Assembly: GCF_001426995.1 (NCBI RefSeq)
Contig: NZ_LMFY01000001.1
Location: 2,473,470-2,537,469, forward strand
Length of the DNA: 64,000 nucleotides
Origin: Microbacterium sp. Root553
GTDB lineage: Bacteria; Actinomycetota; Actinomycetes; Actinomycetales; Microbacteriaceae
Direction of reading: 5' to 3'
Part shown: positions 47,578 to 57,523 of the stretch, piece by piece
How positions within the stretch are numbered: position 1 is the first letter of the stretch
Layout of the letters: each line of letters begins with the position of its first letter
Notes under the pieces: model-generated
Seen by the model: the letters and a program-made list of their open reading frames with translations, nothing else
Databases searched by the model: none
What the model was told of the DNA's origin: nothing
Program-made: the position numbers and the translations under genes

Positions 47578-48116
47578 TCCTGTATCTGCCCGGTGACCGT
47601 CTCACGATCCCCGAACTCAGCGCGGCGCGGCTCGACGGCCATGTGGTCGAGCTCGGCGAGGGCTACATCCCGGCAGACCTGGTCGAGGACGCCAGCACGC
47701 GGGCGGCATCGATCGCGGATCTCGTGCCGGCCGACACCGCGGCCTCGGGCCCGACGGCCGCGTGGATCCACGGCGCCGGCGACGCGCCGCCCGCGCGTCA
47801 TCATGTGCGGCGGGCGGTTCTGCGGCGCATCAGGGCCATGTCGACCGCGCGGGTCGCCCTGCACGACACCTCGCTCCGGTCCACGGATGTGCTCGTGATC
47901 GGCGGGGTGACGGTGATGACCCCCGTGCGTACGATGGTCGACCTCGCGCTGGGCGTGCACCGCGACGAATCGCTGCGTCGATGGGTGCTGCTGCTCGCTC
48001 AGACGGATCCGCACCTCGTGGCCGAGGCGATCTCCGCCCTCGACACCATGGGGCGCGTGCCGGGCAAGAGAGCCGGTCGGGGGACCCTCGACCGGCTCCC
48101 CCTCATGACGATGTGA
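47565..48116 (+). CDS. AbiEi-like orphan protein, function unknown
   Basis: This 183-residue soluble protein begins [38 protein letters not shown]. It has a C-terminal part with [34 protein letters not shown]. The xSPxRTxVDL-type motif and preceding strand pair recall the C-terminal domain of AbiEi antitoxins of type IV toxin-antitoxin systems. No AbiEii-like nucleotidyltransferase toxin is next to it, so it is an orphan. A GTG one codon upstream is an alternative start. It converges with rel and overlaps it by 14 bases. The family call is tentative. Confidence 0.6.
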   Translation: MHPAFLYLPGDRLTIPELSAARLDGHVVELGEGYIPADLVEDASTRAASIADLVPADTAASGPTAAWIHGAGDAPPARHHVRRAVLRRIRAMSTARVALHDTSLRSTDVLVIGGVTVMTPVRTMVDLALGVHRDESLRRWVLLLAQTDPHLVAEAISALDTMGRVPGKRAGRGTLDRLPLMTM

Positions 48117-50352
48117 CGCGGTAGACGTCGTACACGGCATCGATGCGGCGCACGGCGTTCAGGATCCGATCCAGATGCACGGCGTCGCCCATCTCGAACA
48201 CGAAGCGACTGATCGCGAGGCGCTCGTCCGTGGTGCTGACGGTCGCCGAGAGGATGTTGACGTGATGCTCGCTGAGCACGCGTGTCACGTCCGACAGCAG
48301 ACCGGAGCGATCGAGGGCCTCGACCTGGATCTGCACGCGGAAGACGCTCTTGGTGGTCGGCGCCCACGACACCTCGACGAAGCGGTCCTCTTCGCCCGAG
48401 AGCGCCTTGACGTTCGGGCAGTCGGTGCGGTGGACCGACACTCCGCTGCCTCGCGTGACGAAGCCGACGATCTCATCGCCCGGCACCGGAGTGCAGCACT
48501 TGGCGACCTTCACGAGGATGTCGGAGGCTCCGCGCACGAGAACGCCCGAGTCGCCGGCGCGCGGCTCCCGTGACGGCATGCTGCCCGGCAGGTCGATGGG
48601 CCCGGTGACCGGATCGGTCGCGGCGACGAGCGCGGTGACCTTCTCGAGCACGGACTGCGTCGAGACGTGCCCCTCGCCGACGGCCGCGTACAGCGCGGAG
48701 ACGTCTTCGTACCGCAGCTGATGGGCGACCTCGGCGAACGAGTCCTGACTCATCAGTCGCTGCAGAGGCATGTTCTGGCGACGCATCGCCCGCGCGATCG
48801 CCTCCTTGCCCTGCTCGATGGCCTCTTCTCGACGCTCCTTGGTGAACCATCCGCGGATCTTGTTGCGCGCCCGGGTGCTCTTGACGAAGCCGAGCCAGTC
48901 CTGACTCGGACCGGCGTCGGGGTTCTTCGAGGTGAACACCTCGACCACATCGCCGCTCTTGAGTTCCGACTCCAGCGGGACCAGACGCCCGTTGACCTTC
49001 GAGCCCATCGTGCGGTGACCGATCTCGGTGTGCACGGCGTAGGCGAAGTCCACCGGTGTCGCGCCGGCCGGGAGTCCGATCACACGCCCCTTGGGCGTGA
49101 AGACGTAGACCTCCTTCGCGCCGATCTCGAACCGCAGCGAGTCGAGGAACTCGCCGGGGTCGGCGGTCTCGGCCTGCCAGTCCGAGATGTGCGCGAGCCA
49201 GGCCATGTCGTTGTCGGCGGCCCTGACCTCGGTCTTGCCGCCGTTCATCCGCTCCTTGTACATCCAGTGCGCGGCGACACCGTACTCCGCCTGCTGGTGC
49301 ATCTCGTGCGTGCGGATCTGGATCTCGACGGTCCGCCCCGACGGGCCGATCACGGTCGTGTGCAGCGACTGGTACAGGTTGAACTTCGGCGTCGCGATGT
49401 AGTCCTTGAACCGGCCGGGCAGTGGGGTCCATCGGGCGTGGATGGCGCCGAGCACGGCGTAGCAGTCCCGCACCGATGCGACCAGCACGCGGATGCCGAT
49501 GAGATCGTAGATGTCATCGAACTCGCGCCCGCGCACCACCATCTTCTGGTACACCGAATAGAGCTGCTTCGGACGCCCCACGACCTTGCCGCGGATACGG
49601 AGATCCCGCAGATCCACATCGATCTCCTCGACCACCTGGGCGAGGTACTTCTCGCGCTGCGGGGTGCGCTGCGCGATCAGGTTGTGGATCTCGTTGTAGA
49701 TCTTCGGATGCAGGACTGCGAACGAGAGGTCCTCGAGTTCCGACTTGATCGCCTGGATGCCGAGTCGGTTGGCGAGGGGCGCGTAGATCTCGAGCGTCTC
49801 CTTGGCCTTCTTCGCCGCCTTCTCGGGCGGGACGAAGCCCCAGGTGCGGGCGTTGTGCAGGCGGTCGGCGAGCTTGATGAGGAGGACGCGGATGTCCTTG
49901 GACATCGCCACGATCATCTTGCGGACGGTCTCTGCCTGCGCGCTCTCGCCGTACTTGACCTTGTCGAGCTTGGTGACGCCGTCGACGAGCATGGCGACCT
50001 CGTCGCCGAACTCGGCGGTGAGGTCGGTGAGGGCGTAGCCCGTGTCCTCCACCGTGTCGTGCAGCAGCGCGGCCGCGATCGCCCGAGGTCCGAGGCCCAT
50101 CTCGGCGAGGATCTGCGCGACCGCGAGAGGGTGCGTGATGTACGGCTCGCCGCTCTGACGCTGCTGCCCGGTGTGCTTCTCCTTGGCGACGGCGTACGCG
50201 CGTTCGATGACGGCGAGGTCGCCCTTGGGGTGGTTCGCCCGGACGGTGCGGGTCAGGTTGTCGAGATCGTTGACCCGTGGGGCGCGCGAGAAGATGCGGG
50301 GAACCAGTCGCCTCAGGCTCGATCCCTGCGACGACGTCTGCGGTTCCGCCAT
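48103..50352 (-). CDS. rel: Bifunctional (p)ppGpp synthetase/hydrolase Rel
   Basis: Rel makes and degrades the alarmone (p)ppGpp. The 749-residue protein has the full RSH order. First is the HD hydrolase domain ([37 protein letters not shown]). Next is the synthetase domain ([30 protein letters not shown]). A TGS domain follows ([24 protein letters not shown]), then a zinc-finger/RIS region ([29 protein letters not shown]) and a C-terminal ACT domain. It is the only RSH in the window. GGAGG site 7 bases before the ATG. Confidence 0.96.
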   Translation of the reverse strand: MAEPQTSSQGSSLRRLVPRIFSRAPRVNDLDNLTRTVRANHPKGDLAVIERAYAVAKEKHTGQQRQSGEPYITHPLAVAQILAEMGLGPRAIAAALLHDTVEDTGYALTDLTAEFGDEVAMLVDGVTKLDKVKYGESAQAETVRKMIVAMSKDIRVLLIKLADRLHNARTWGFVPPEKAAKKAKETLEIYAPLANRLGIQAIKSELEDLSFAVLHPKIYNEIHNLIAQRTPQREKYLAQVVEEIDVDLRDLRIRGKVVGRPKQLYSVYQKMVVRGREFDDIYDLIGIRVLVASVRDCYAVLGAIHARWTPLPGRFKDYIATPKFNLYQSLHTTVIGPSGRTVEIQIRTHEMHQQAEYGVAAHWMYKERMNGGKTEVRAADNDMAWLAHISDWQAETADPGEFLDSLRFEIGAKEVYVFTPKGRVIGLPAGATPVDFAYAVHTEIGHRTMGSKVNGRLVPLESELKSGDVVEVFTSKNPDAGPSQDWLGFVKSTRARNKIRGWFTKERREEAIEQGKEAIARAMRRQNMPLQRLMSQDSFAEVAHQLRYEDVSALYAAVGEGHVSTQSVLEKVTALVAATDPVTGPIDLPGSMPSREPRAGDSGVLVRGASDILVKVAKCCTPVPGDEIVGFVTRGSGVSVHRTDCPNVKALSGEEDRFVEVSWAPTTKSVFRVQIQVEALDRSGLLSDVTRVLSEHHVNILSATVSTTDERLAISRFVFEMGDAVHLDRILNAVRRIDAVYDVYRVTSS

Positions 50353-50374
50353 CCGCTCACCTCCGAATCACAAC

Positions 50375-50380
50375 AGCTTA
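50375..50380 (-). promoter_or_regulatory. Candidate -10 element of rel
   Basis: TAAGCT on the minus strand fits TAnnnT and would give a leader of about 17 bases before the rel ATG. It lies just after the secF terminator hairpin. No clear -35 was seen. Confidence 0.4.
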
Positions 50381-50390
50381 CGCGTGCCCT

Positions 50391-50407
50391 GCGGGGTGCG
50401 GCCCCGC
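50391..50407 (-). terminator. Probable terminator after secD-secF
   Basis: GCGGGG/CCCCGC (50391-50396 with 50402-50407) forms a 6-base-pair GC stem with a 5-base loop, 13 bases after the secF stop and before the rel promoter. It is short and has no U-run. Confidence 0.5.
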
Positions 50408-50420
50408 CGGGCGGGAACGG

Positions 50421-51413
50421 TCAGACCTCTACGGCGGCCTTCTCGCGGGATTCGCGGACCCGCGAGTCGCGCGCCGTGATCTGCGGCTCGTTCTCACGGA
50501 AGAGCGAGTACAGCGGCGCCGCGACGAACAGGGTCGAGTACGTCGCCACCAGGATGCCGACGAAGATCGACAGCGAGATGTCGGTGAGCGACTCGGCCCC
50601 GAGCCAGAAGGCGCCGATGAAGAGCACCGCTCCCACCGGCAGCGCCGCGACGACCGAGGTGTTGATGGAGCGCACCAGCGTCTGGTTGACCGCCAGGTTG
50701 ACGGACTCGCCGAACAGCCGCGAGGAGTTCTCCCCGTCTTCCGTCGTGTTCTCGCGGATCTTGTCGAACACCACCGTGGTGTCGTACAGCGAGTAGGCGA
50801 GGATCGTCAGGAATCCGATCACCGCGGCCGGGGAGATCTCGAATCCTGCGAGGGCGTAGACGCCCACCGTGATGACGAGCACGTCGAGCAGGCCGAGGAT
50901 GGCCGCGGCCGACATCTTCCAGGTGCGGAAGTAGATCGCGAGGATCAGGAAGGTGAGCGCGAGGAAGATCGCCAGACCCCACAACGACTGCTTGGTGACG
51001 TTCTCACCCCAGGCCGGGCCGATGAACGACGACGTGACCTCGGCCGGGTCGACCTTGTACGCCTCGGCGAGGGCATTGGCGACCTGCTGGGTCTCTGCGG
51101 AGCTCATCTGGTCGGTCTGCACTCGCACGTCGGTGCTGCTGACGATGGCGACCTTGGCAGCGGCGCCGGGGACCACCGAGCGGACCGCCTCCGCCGCGGT
51201 GTCCTGATCGGTGCTGTCCGGAGCCTGCACCGTGAACTGGGATCCGCCGGTGAACTCGATCGAGAACTGGATCGGGCGGATCAGCGGCACAAGAGCCGAC
51301 CCCACCACGAGCGCGATCGCGATGATGAACCACAGACGACGCTTCGCGACGAACGGGAAGGAGGTCTTCCCGGTGTACAGGTTGTTGCCGAACTCGTTCA
51401 TGGAAGCCATCAC
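50421..51413 (-). CDS. secF: Protein translocase subunit SecF
   Basis: SecF, with SecD, uses the proton motive force to complete protein export through SecYEG. The 330-residue protein has a first membrane helix (RRLWFIIAIALVVGSAL), the periplasmic motif IEFTGGSQFTV and five further helices. Signature strings include GFLTILAYSLYDTTVVFDKIREN and RSINTSVVAALPVGAVL. The GTG at 51413 overlaps the secD stop (GTGA); an ATG directly after it is equally possible. Confidence 0.96.
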   Translation of the reverse strand: MMASMNEFGNNLYTGKTSFPFVAKRRLWFIIAIALVVGSALVPLIRPIQFSIEFTGGSQFTVQAPDSTDQDTAAEAVRSVVPGAAAKVAIVSSTDVRVQTDQMSSAETQQVANALAEAYKVDPAEVTSSFIGPAWGENVTKQSLWGLAIFLALTFLILAIYFRTWKMSAAAILGLLDVLVITVGVYALAGFEISPAAVIGFLTILAYSLYDTTVVFDKIRENTTEDGENSSRLFGESVNLAVNQTLVRSINTSVVAALPVGAVLFIGAFWLGAESLTDISLSIFVGILVATYSTLFVAAPLYSLFRENEPQITARDSRVRESREKAAVEV

Positions 51414-53155
51414 GCGTCCCCCTCACTTCCACTGTTCGTGGGTCTGTCGCCCGCGAGGGCCTGCGCGCGCTTGCGCTCGGCGATGGTCTGTCGGCGCTCT
51501 GCCTCGCCCCGGGCGCGAGAGTTCTTGGCGCCACGTCCCGCGGACGTGTCGACCGAGCGGAACTGGGCTCGTCCGCGATACACGGCGCCCAGCGCCTCGG
51601 GGTCGAGTCCGGACAGCTTGTGCCCGCCGCCGAAGAACCGGGTGCGCGCGAGCAGCTGCATCACCGGGTGCGTGAAGATGACGAAGATCAGGACGTCGAT
51701 CACGGTCGTGAGCCCCAGCGTGAACGCGAAGCCCTTCACCGTGGAGTCGGCGAGGATATACAGCACCACGGCGGCGAGGACGTTGATCGACTTGGAGATG
51801 TAGATCGTGCGCTTGGCGCGTCCCCAGCCGTCCTCCACCGCCGAGGTGATCGACTTGCCGTCGCGCAGCTCGTCTCGGATGCGTTCGAAGTAGACGATGA
51901 ACGAGTCGGCGGTGAATCCGATCGAAACGATCAGACCAGCGACCCCGGCCAGCGAGAGCCGGAAGCCGAGTCGCCACGCCAGGATGCTGATCACGATGTA
52001 GGTCAGCACCGCCATCACGGCGATCGAGGCGATGATCACGGAGCCGAGGGCGCGATAGACGATGAGCGAGTAGATCGCCACGAGTGCGAGTCCGATCAGA
52101 CCCGCGATGAGGCCGACCTGCAGCTGCTGCGTGCCGAGCGTCGCAGACACCGTGTCATCGCTCTGCACGGCGAAGCTCAACGGCAGCGCACCGAACTTGA
52201 GCTGATCGGCGAGCGTCGTGGCCGTCTCCTGCGTGAAGCTGCCCGAGATGCTCGGACGACCGTCGAGGATCTGTCCGTTCATCGTCGGGGCCGAGATGAC
52301 CGACCCGTCGAGCACGAATGCGAACCGGTCACGCGGCGTCTGGCCGTCGATGCGGTTCTGGTTCAGGCGCGTGCTGACCTTGCCGAATGCGTCGGCGCCG
52401 TCGGCGTTCATCGTCAGCTGCACGGTCCAGGCACCGGACTGCGGATCGCGGCCGGCGACCGCGTTGTCGATCGCGGTGCCGGTGAGTTCGGTCGGACCGA
52501 GGATGTACTTCTCCGCACCCGTGGGGTCGCAGGCGATGAGCGGCTGATCCTGCGGGCCCTTCGAGGCGTCGTTCCCCGGTGCGGCGCAGTCGTAGGCCAG
52601 GAACTCCGCCTGGAGCTTCGGGGTGATCCATGACACGTCGCTGCCGTCGGTCGGCGCCGGTGTGGGCGTGGCCGCGAGGTTCGGGTCGGGCGTCGGGTAC
52701 GGCGTCTCCGTGCCGTCCTCGCCCACGAACGACGTGGCGGCTGCGCCCGTGTAGAGCACCGCGCGGAACTCCAGCTGCGCGCTGGACTGGATCCGGTCGC
52801 GTGTCTGCTGGTCGGCGACACCGGGGATCTGCACCACGATGTTGCGACCGCCCTCGGTCGTGATGTCGGCTTCCGCGACTCCCGACGCGTCGACGCGCTG
52901 GCGGATGATCGCCGCGGCCTGGTCGAGCTGCTCGCCCGACGGCGCGGCGCCGTCTTCGGTCTCGGCGCTCAGGACGATCTGGGTGCCGCCCTGCAGGTCG
53001 AGGGCGAGCTCAGGTGCCCACGAACTCGCCGGATCGCCGTTGGCGTCCTTCATGACATAGACGCCCAGCGCGTTGACGCCGAACAGGACTCCCGTCACCA
53101 GAAGAAGGCCCAGAAGGACCCGCCAGGCGTGACGGACCGGGGAAGAAGTGGCCAC
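51410..53155 (-). CDS. secD: Protein translocase subunit SecD
   Basis: The 581-residue protein has an N-terminal helix (VLLGLLLVTGVLFGVNALG) and a large external P1 domain beginning ELALDLQGGTQIVL. The D3-type motif is GRPSISGSF. Five C-terminal helices follow, with GLIGLALVAIYSLIVYRALG and GFTADSFIVYFERIRDELRDGKS. A positively charged cytoplasmic tail ends it. It has a GTG start and lies downstream of yajC, giving yajC-secD-secF. Confidence 0.96.
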   Translation of the reverse strand: MATSSPVRHAWRVLLGLLLVTGVLFGVNALGVYVMKDANGDPASSWAPELALDLQGGTQIVLSAETEDGAAPSGEQLDQAAAIIRQRVDASGVAEADITTEGGRNIVVQIPGVADQQTRDRIQSSAQLEFRAVLYTGAAATSFVGEDGTETPYPTPDPNLAATPTPAPTDGSDVSWITPKLQAEFLAYDCAAPGNDASKGPQDQPLIACDPTGAEKYILGPTELTGTAIDNAVAGRDPQSGAWTVQLTMNADGADAFGKVSTRLNQNRIDGQTPRDRFAFVLDGSVISAPTMNGQILDGRPSISGSFTQETATTLADQLKFGALPLSFAVQSDDTVSATLGTQQLQVGLIAGLIGLALVAIYSLIVYRALGSVIIASIAVMAVLTYIVISILAWRLGFRLSLAGVAGLIVSIGFTADSFIVYFERIRDELRDGKSITSAVEDGWGRAKRTIYISKSINVLAAVVLYILADSTVKGFAFTLGLTTVIDVLIFVIFTHPVMQLLARTRFFGGGHKLSGLDPEALGAVYRGRAQFRSVDTSAGRGAKNSRARGEAERRQTIAERKRAQALAGDRPTNSGSEGDA

Positions 53156-53223
53156 GTGTGATCAGCTTTCTTGGATGCCGGTCGAGGATGCCGGGCTGTC
53201 GATGTGGTGCGGCGGAACGGGGA

Positions 53224-53634
53224 TTACTTGTCGTCGGCGTCGCGCTCGAGGCGACGACGGGTCTCCTCGGGGGTCTCGACCGCGGCTGCGCCATCGACGA
53301 CAGGTGCGTCGAGGACGACGGCGGGAGCATCCATGTCGTCGACGACGACGACGTCGTCCTTCGGCTCGACGATGCGCAGGATCGCCTGGCTGTGCACCTC
53401 GATGACGGTGCCCGGTGCGATCTCGACGAGAGCGGGCGAGTCGAGGTCCTCGTGGTCGTACGCGACGATCGTGCCGTAGATGCCGCCCTGGAGTAGCACC
53501 TTCACGCCGGGGACGGTCTTGGTGGCCTTCTCCTCCTGCTCCGCCTTCATCTGCTTCTGGCGCTTGCGGCCGTTGACGAACATGAACACGACGAGGACGG
53601 CGAGAAGGCCGAACAGCAGGATTTCCATGGGCAT
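53224..53634 (-). CDS. yajC: Preprotein translocase subunit YajC
   Basis: YajC is the small partner of SecDF. The 136-residue protein has a membrane helix (ILLFGLLAVLVVFMFVNGRKRQKQ) then the YajC fold (VPGVKVLLQGGIYGTIVAYD). An actinobacterial acidic tail follows, rich in V, D and A and ending ETRRRLERDADDK. Two in-frame ATGs (53634 and 53628) are possible starts. Confidence 0.94.
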   Translation of the reverse strand: MPMEILLFGLLAVLVVFMFVNGRKRQKQMKAEQEEKATKTVPGVKVLLQGGIYGTIVAYDHEDLDSPALVEIAPGTVIEVHSQAILRIVEPKDDVVVVDDMDAPAVVLDAPVVDGAAAVETPEETRRRLERDADDK

Positions 53635-53706
53635 GGCGGGGATGGGCCTTTCTCAGGTGCGCGCACCAGAGAGCGGGCGCGCAGATTATCGGGGAAGTCT
53701 CCAGCG

Positions 53707-53712
53707 ATTATA
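53707..53712 (-). promoter_or_regulatory. Candidate -10 element of yajC-secDF
   Basis: A consensus TATAAT on the minus strand spans the ruvB stop codon. Sixteen bases downstream is GATAAT, another -10-like hexamer. Either would give yajC-secD-secF expression independent of ruvCAB. Confidence 0.5.
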
Positions 53713-54733
53713 GGTCATCCAGGCGAAGCGCCCCGTCCGGATGCGCCACGCCGAGATGCGCGTAGGCCTCCGGCATCGCCACACGGCCACGCGGCGTCCG
53801 GCCGAGGAACCCGATGCGCACCAGGTACGGCTCGACGACGCTCTCGACCGTCTCGCCCTCCTCGCCCACCGCCACGGCCAGGGTGCTGAGTCCGACGGGA
53901 CCACCGCGGAAACGTCGCACGAGGGCCTCGAGAACCGCCCTGTCGAGCCGGTCGAGCCCGATCGGGTCGACGTCGTAGAGCTCGAGCGCCGCGCGGACGC
54001 CTTCGAGCGTCGCCGCTCCGCCGCCGTGCACGAGCGCGTAGTCGCGCACGCGTCGCAGCAGCCGGTTCGCGATGCGCGGTGTGCCGCGCGAGCGCCGCGC
54101 GATCTCCGAGAGGGAATCGTGCGGGAGGTCGACGCCGAGCATCAGAGCGGACCGGGCGATGACCTGCTCCAGTTCCGGCTCGTCGTAGAACTCGAGGTGG
54201 CCGGTGAAGCCGAAGCGATCGCGCAGCGGATTCGGCAGCAGCCCCGAACGGGTGGTCGCCCCGACGAGGGTGAAGGGAGAGAGATCCAGCGGAATGCTCG
54301 TCGCTCCGGCGCCCTTGCCCACCATGATGTCGATGCGGAAGTCCTCCATCGCGAGGTACAGCATCTCCTCGGCGGAGCGAGCCATGCGATGGATCTCATC
54401 GATGAAGAGCACCTCGCCCGGGACCAGGCTCGACAGCAGCGCCGCGAGGTCGCCCGCGTGCTGGATCGCCGGGCCGCTGGAGAGCCGCAGCGGCCGCTCG
54501 CTCTCATGCGCGACGATCATCGCGAGCGTCGTCTTGCCGAGCCCGGGAGGTCCCGCCAGAAGGATGTGATCGGGGGGCCTGTTCTGGATGCGGGCGGCGT
54601 CGAGCAGCAGCTGCAGCTGACCGCGCACCTTCTGCTGCCCGACGAACTCGCCGAGGCTGGTGGGGCGCAATGCGCCCTCGATCGCGAGCTCGGTGTCGTC
54701 GGAGGGCTCCGAGGCGTCGCGGGCGTCAGACAC
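53708..54733 (-). CDS. ruvB: Holliday junction branch migration ATPase RuvB
   Basis: RuvB drives branch migration with RuvA. The 341-residue AAA+ protein has [16 protein letters not shown], Walker [17 protein letters not shown], Walker B LFIDEIHR, sensor [11 protein letters not shown], and the C-terminal winged helix ([18 protein letters not shown]). Start is GTG at 54733, overlapping ruvA by 8 bases. Confidence 0.97.
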   Translation of the reverse strand: MSDARDASEPSDDTELAIEGALRPTSLGEFVGQQKVRGQLQLLLDAARIQNRPPDHILLAGPPGLGKTTLAMIVAHESERPLRLSSGPAIQHAGDLAALLSSLVPGEVLFIDEIHRMARSAEEMLYLAMEDFRIDIMVGKGAGATSIPLDLSPFTLVGATTRSGLLPNPLRDRFGFTGHLEFYDEPELEQVIARSALMLGVDLPHDSLSEIARRSRGTPRIANRLLRRVRDYALVHGGGAATLEGVRAALELYDVDPIGLDRLDRAVLEALVRRFRGGPVGLSTLAVAVGEEGETVESVVEPYLVRIGFLGRTPRGRVAMPEAYAHLGVAHPDGALRLDDL

Positions 54734-55331
54734 GGGCCGGCCCCAGCAGCGCCAGCGTGCGTCGCAGCAGCGGCGCCACGGAGTCGCGTTCGGCGTCGGT
54801 CGCCTCGGCGGCGGTCTGCGCTGCCGCCTCGGCGGCGACCCTCTCCGACCAGCCGAGTCCGACCAGCGCCGCGGTGACCTGGTCGACGACGTCGACAGGT
54901 CCGCTCGTGGTCTGCGTGGATGCCGCACCCACCGGGTGCACCTTTCCGGCGAGCTGCAGCACGATGAGCTTGGCCGTCTTGGGTCCGATCCCCGAGACGC
55001 GTCGGAAGGGCGCGTCATCCTCACCCGTCACGGCATCGGCGATCTGGTCGACGGTGAGGTGCGAGAGCACCCCGAGCGCGGACTTCGGCCCCACCCCGGT
55101 CACGCTGATCAGCAGACCGAAGATCTCCAGCTCGCTGCGATCGGCGAATCCGTAGAGCGAGAGCGCGTCCTCGCGCACGATGAGGCTGGTGTGCAGCAGC
55201 AGCTTCTCGCCCACCGTCGCTGTGTGGGCGACATCCGCGGGTACCGCGACGGAGAAGCCCACGCCGCCGACGTCGATGATGACCTGATCGGCGGTCGAGT
55301 GGAGGACGGCGCCGTGCAGCGAGGAGATCAT
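54726..55331 (-). CDS. ruvA: Holliday junction DNA-binding protein RuvA
   Basis: RuvA binds four-way junctions. The 201-residue protein has the OB domain ([28 protein letters not shown]), two helix-hairpin-helix motifs ([19 protein letters not shown] and [16 protein letters not shown]) and a C-terminal RuvB-binding domain ([18 protein letters not shown]). It follows ruvC by 9 bases. Confidence 0.97.
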   Translation of the reverse strand: MISSLHGAVLHSTADQVIIDVGGVGFSVAVPADVAHTATVGEKLLLHTSLIVREDALSLYGFADRSELEIFGLLISVTGVGPKSALGVLSHLTVDQIADAVTGEDDAPFRRVSGIGPKTAKLIVLQLAGKVHPVGAASTQTTSGPVDVVDQVTAALVGLGWSERVAAEAAAQTAAEATDAERDSVAPLLRRTLALLGPARV

Positions 55332-55340
55332 CGCTCCAGC

Positions 55341-55925
55341 CTACGCACCGGGTCGTAGATATGTTCGAGCGACACGCTCCGCGTCCGCCCACGCCCGTTG
55401 GGCCGGGGTGAGCGCCCCCTGGCCCGGAGCCCCCGCGGCCCCGCGGCGCCAGGCGTGGCAGAGGGCGATGGCCAGGGCGTCCGCGGCATCCGCCGGCTGC
55501 GGTGGCGCGTCGAGGCGGAGGATCCGGGCGATCATCGCCTGCACCTGCCGCTTGTCGGCCGAGCCGTACCCGGTCACGGCGGCCTTGACCTCGCTCGGCG
55601 TGTGCGTCGCTGCAGGCAGGCCGGCCTCCGCCGCGAGCAGCAGCGCGACGCCGCTCGCCTGCGCGGTGCCCATCACGGTGTGGGTGTTCTGCTGCGCGAA
55701 CACTCGCTCGACGGCGACGGCGTCAGGGCTGTGCGCGGCGAGCACGTCGCGGATGCCCGCGGCCACGATCGCGAGTCGCTCGCCGATCGGCAGATCCGGG
55801 TCCGAGCGGATGACCCCGACATGCACGAGTGTGCCGCGTCGCGCCCGATCGACATCCACGACGCCGACGCCGCACCGGGTCAGACCGGGGTCGATGCCGA
55901 GCACGCGGAGCGAGGAGGAGGTCAC
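55341..55925 (-). CDS. ruvC: Holliday junction resolvase RuvC
   Basis: RuvC cleaves Holliday junctions. The 194-residue protein shows the catalytic acids in [17 protein letters not shown] (D), [19 protein letters not shown] (E) and the C-terminal [12 protein letters not shown] (DxxD). It is the first gene of ruvC-ruvA-ruvB, 45 bases after yebC. Confidence 0.97.
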   Translation of the reverse strand: MTSSSLRVLGIDPGLTRCGVGVVDVDRARRGTLVHVGVIRSDPDLPIGERLAIVAAGIRDVLAAHSPDAVAVERVFAQQNTHTVMGTAQASGVALLLAAEAGLPAATHTPSEVKAAVTGYGSADKRQVQAMIARILRLDAPPQPADAADALAIALCHAWRRGAAGAPGQGALTPAQRAWADAERVARTYLRPGA

Positions 55926-55970
55926 TCCCCCAGGCTATTCGTCGCCCCGCGTCCCGACGTCTCGGCGCGC

Positions 55971-56732
55971 CTAGGCGTCGTCGTTCTCGAGCTCGGACTG
56001 CACCTCGGCGGTGAGGTCGAAGTTGGTGAAGACGTTCTGCACGTCCTCGCTGTCCTCCAGCGCGTCGATGAGACGGAAGATCTTGCGCGCGGTGTCGGCA
56101 TCGATCTCGACTTTGAGGTTCGGCACGAACTCGATGTCGGCCGACTCGTAGTCGATGCCCGCATCCTGCAGGGCGCTGCGGACCGCGACCAGGTCGGTGG
56201 CCTCGGTGACGATCTCGAAGCCCTCGGCGTGCGGCTCGATCTCCTCGGCGCCGGCCTCGAGGGCCGCCATCATCACGTCATCCTCGGTGGTCCCCTCGGA
56301 GCCGACCACGATGACGCCCTTGCGGCTGAAGTTGTACGCGACGCTGCCGGGGTCGGCGAGCGTGCCGCCGTTGCGGCTGAGTGCGGTGCGCACCTCGGCC
56401 GCTGCCCTGTTCTTGTTGTCGGTCAGACATTCGATCATCAGGGCGACGCCGTTGGGTCCGTAGCCCTCGTACATGATCGAGGTGTACTCGACGGCCTCGC
56501 CGCCGATGCCCGCTCCGCGCTTCACCGCGCGGTCGATGTTGTCCTTCGGGACGGACGTCTTCTTCGCCTTCTGCACGGCGTCGAACAGCGTCGGGTTCCC
56601 CTGCAGGTCCGCCCCGCCGAGCTTGGCGGCGACCTCGATGTTCTTGATGAGCTTGGCCCAGGACTTGGCGCGCCTGGAGTCGATGATGGCCTTCTTGTGC
56701 TTCGTGGTGGCCCACTTGGAATGCCCGGACAT
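55971..56732 (-). CDS. yebC: YebC/PmpR-family protein
   Basis: YebC proteins act as regulators or as helpers of ribosomes at proline stretches. The 253-residue protein has [42 protein letters not shown] and [21 protein letters not shown], the family hallmarks. The acidic C-terminus is typical. The yebC-ruvCAB order is conserved in many bacteria. Confidence 0.95.
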   Translation of the reverse strand: MSGHSKWATTKHKKAIIDSRRAKSWAKLIKNIEVAAKLGGADLQGNPTLFDAVQKAKKTSVPKDNIDRAVKRGAGIGGEAVEYTSIMYEGYGPNGVALMIECLTDNKNRAAAEVRTALSRNGGTLADPGSVAYNFSRKGVIVVGSEGTTEDDVMMAALEAGAEEIEPHAEGFEIVTEATDLVAVRSALQDAGIDYESADIEFVPNLKVEIDADTARKIFRLIDALEDSEDVQNVFTNFDLTAEVQSELENDDA

Positions 56733-56783
56733 ATGTCTCCGCTCGTCGTATCCGCCCAGAAGCTCGCACCCAGGGCATCGTCT

Positions 56784-56789
56784 ATTCTA
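56784..56789 (-). promoter_or_regulatory. Candidate -10 element of yebC-ruvCAB
   Basis: TAGAAT (within GTTAGAATAG on the minus strand) would give a leader of about 45 bases. It lies in the divergent gap shared with the esterase gene. Confidence 0.5.
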
Positions 56790-56820
56790 ACGAACTGCGC
56801 GAGTGGCGCAGGATGGAGAC

Positions 56821-57507
56821 ATGCGCAGATCCCGACACATCACCCCAGCCGTCCGCTCCTCCGACGTCAGGGACGGCGAGCAGACACCGGCCGATGCCCT
56901 GCGGTACCTGATCCACCTGCCTGCGGACTACGACGCCGACCCGGGCCGACGCTGGCCGCTCGTGCTCTTCCTGCACGGATCCGGCGAACGCGGCTCGGAG
57001 CTCGATCTCGCCGCGATGCACGGCCCTCCGAAGCTGGCGGATGCCGGGCACGAGTTCCCTTTCGTGCTCGTCACGCCTCAGTGCCCCGAGCCGAGCCAGT
57101 GGATCGCGGAACTCTCGACGCTGTCCGGGCTGCTGGACGAGGTCGTGGCGGCACACCGGATCGATCCGGCGCGCATATCGGTGACAGGCCTCAGCATGGG
57201 TGGGTATGGGACCTGGAGCCTCGCGGTGCGGTATCCCGATCGATTCGCCGCGATCGCGCCGATCTGCGGGGGCATGTGGCTGCAGAGCGCCGCGCCGATC
57301 CGAGACGTGCCCGTCTGGACGTTCCACGGCGATGCCGACGATGTCGTGCCGATCTCCGCCACGGAGCAGATCGTGACGGAGCTCCGGTCGGTCGGCGCCG
57401 ACGTGCGGTTCACGCGATATCCGGGCGTCGGCCACGATTCGTGGACCGAGACGTATGAGAACCCGGAGTTCTACGACTGGCTGGTGTCCCACCGCCGCAC
57501 CCGCTGA
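56821..57507 (+). CDS. Alpha/beta-hydrolase, esterase or peptidase type
   Basis: This 228-residue soluble hydrolase has the oxyanion-hole motif LVLFLHGSGERGSE. The nucleophile elbow is GLSMGGYGTWSLAVRYPD (serine). An acid lies in FHGDADDVVPI and the histidine in YPGVGHDSWTETYENPEFYDWL. This combination is typical of small prolyl-oligopeptidase-like or phospholipase/carboxylesterase proteins. The substrate is not evident. ATG at 56821 with a GGATGGAG stretch; a GTG at 56803 is an alternative. Confidence 0.8.
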   Translation: MRRSRHITPAVRSSDVRDGEQTPADALRYLIHLPADYDADPGRRWPLVLFLHGSGERGSELDLAAMHGPPKLADAGHEFPFVLVTPQCPEPSQWIAELSTLSGLLDEVVAAHRIDPARISVTGLSMGGYGTWSLAVRYPDRFAAIAPICGGMWLQSAAPIRDVPVWTFHGDADDVVPISATEQIVTELRSVGADVRFTRYPGVGHDSWTETYENPEFYDWLVSHRRTR

Positions 57508-57523
57508 CGTCCGGGCGGGCGAC

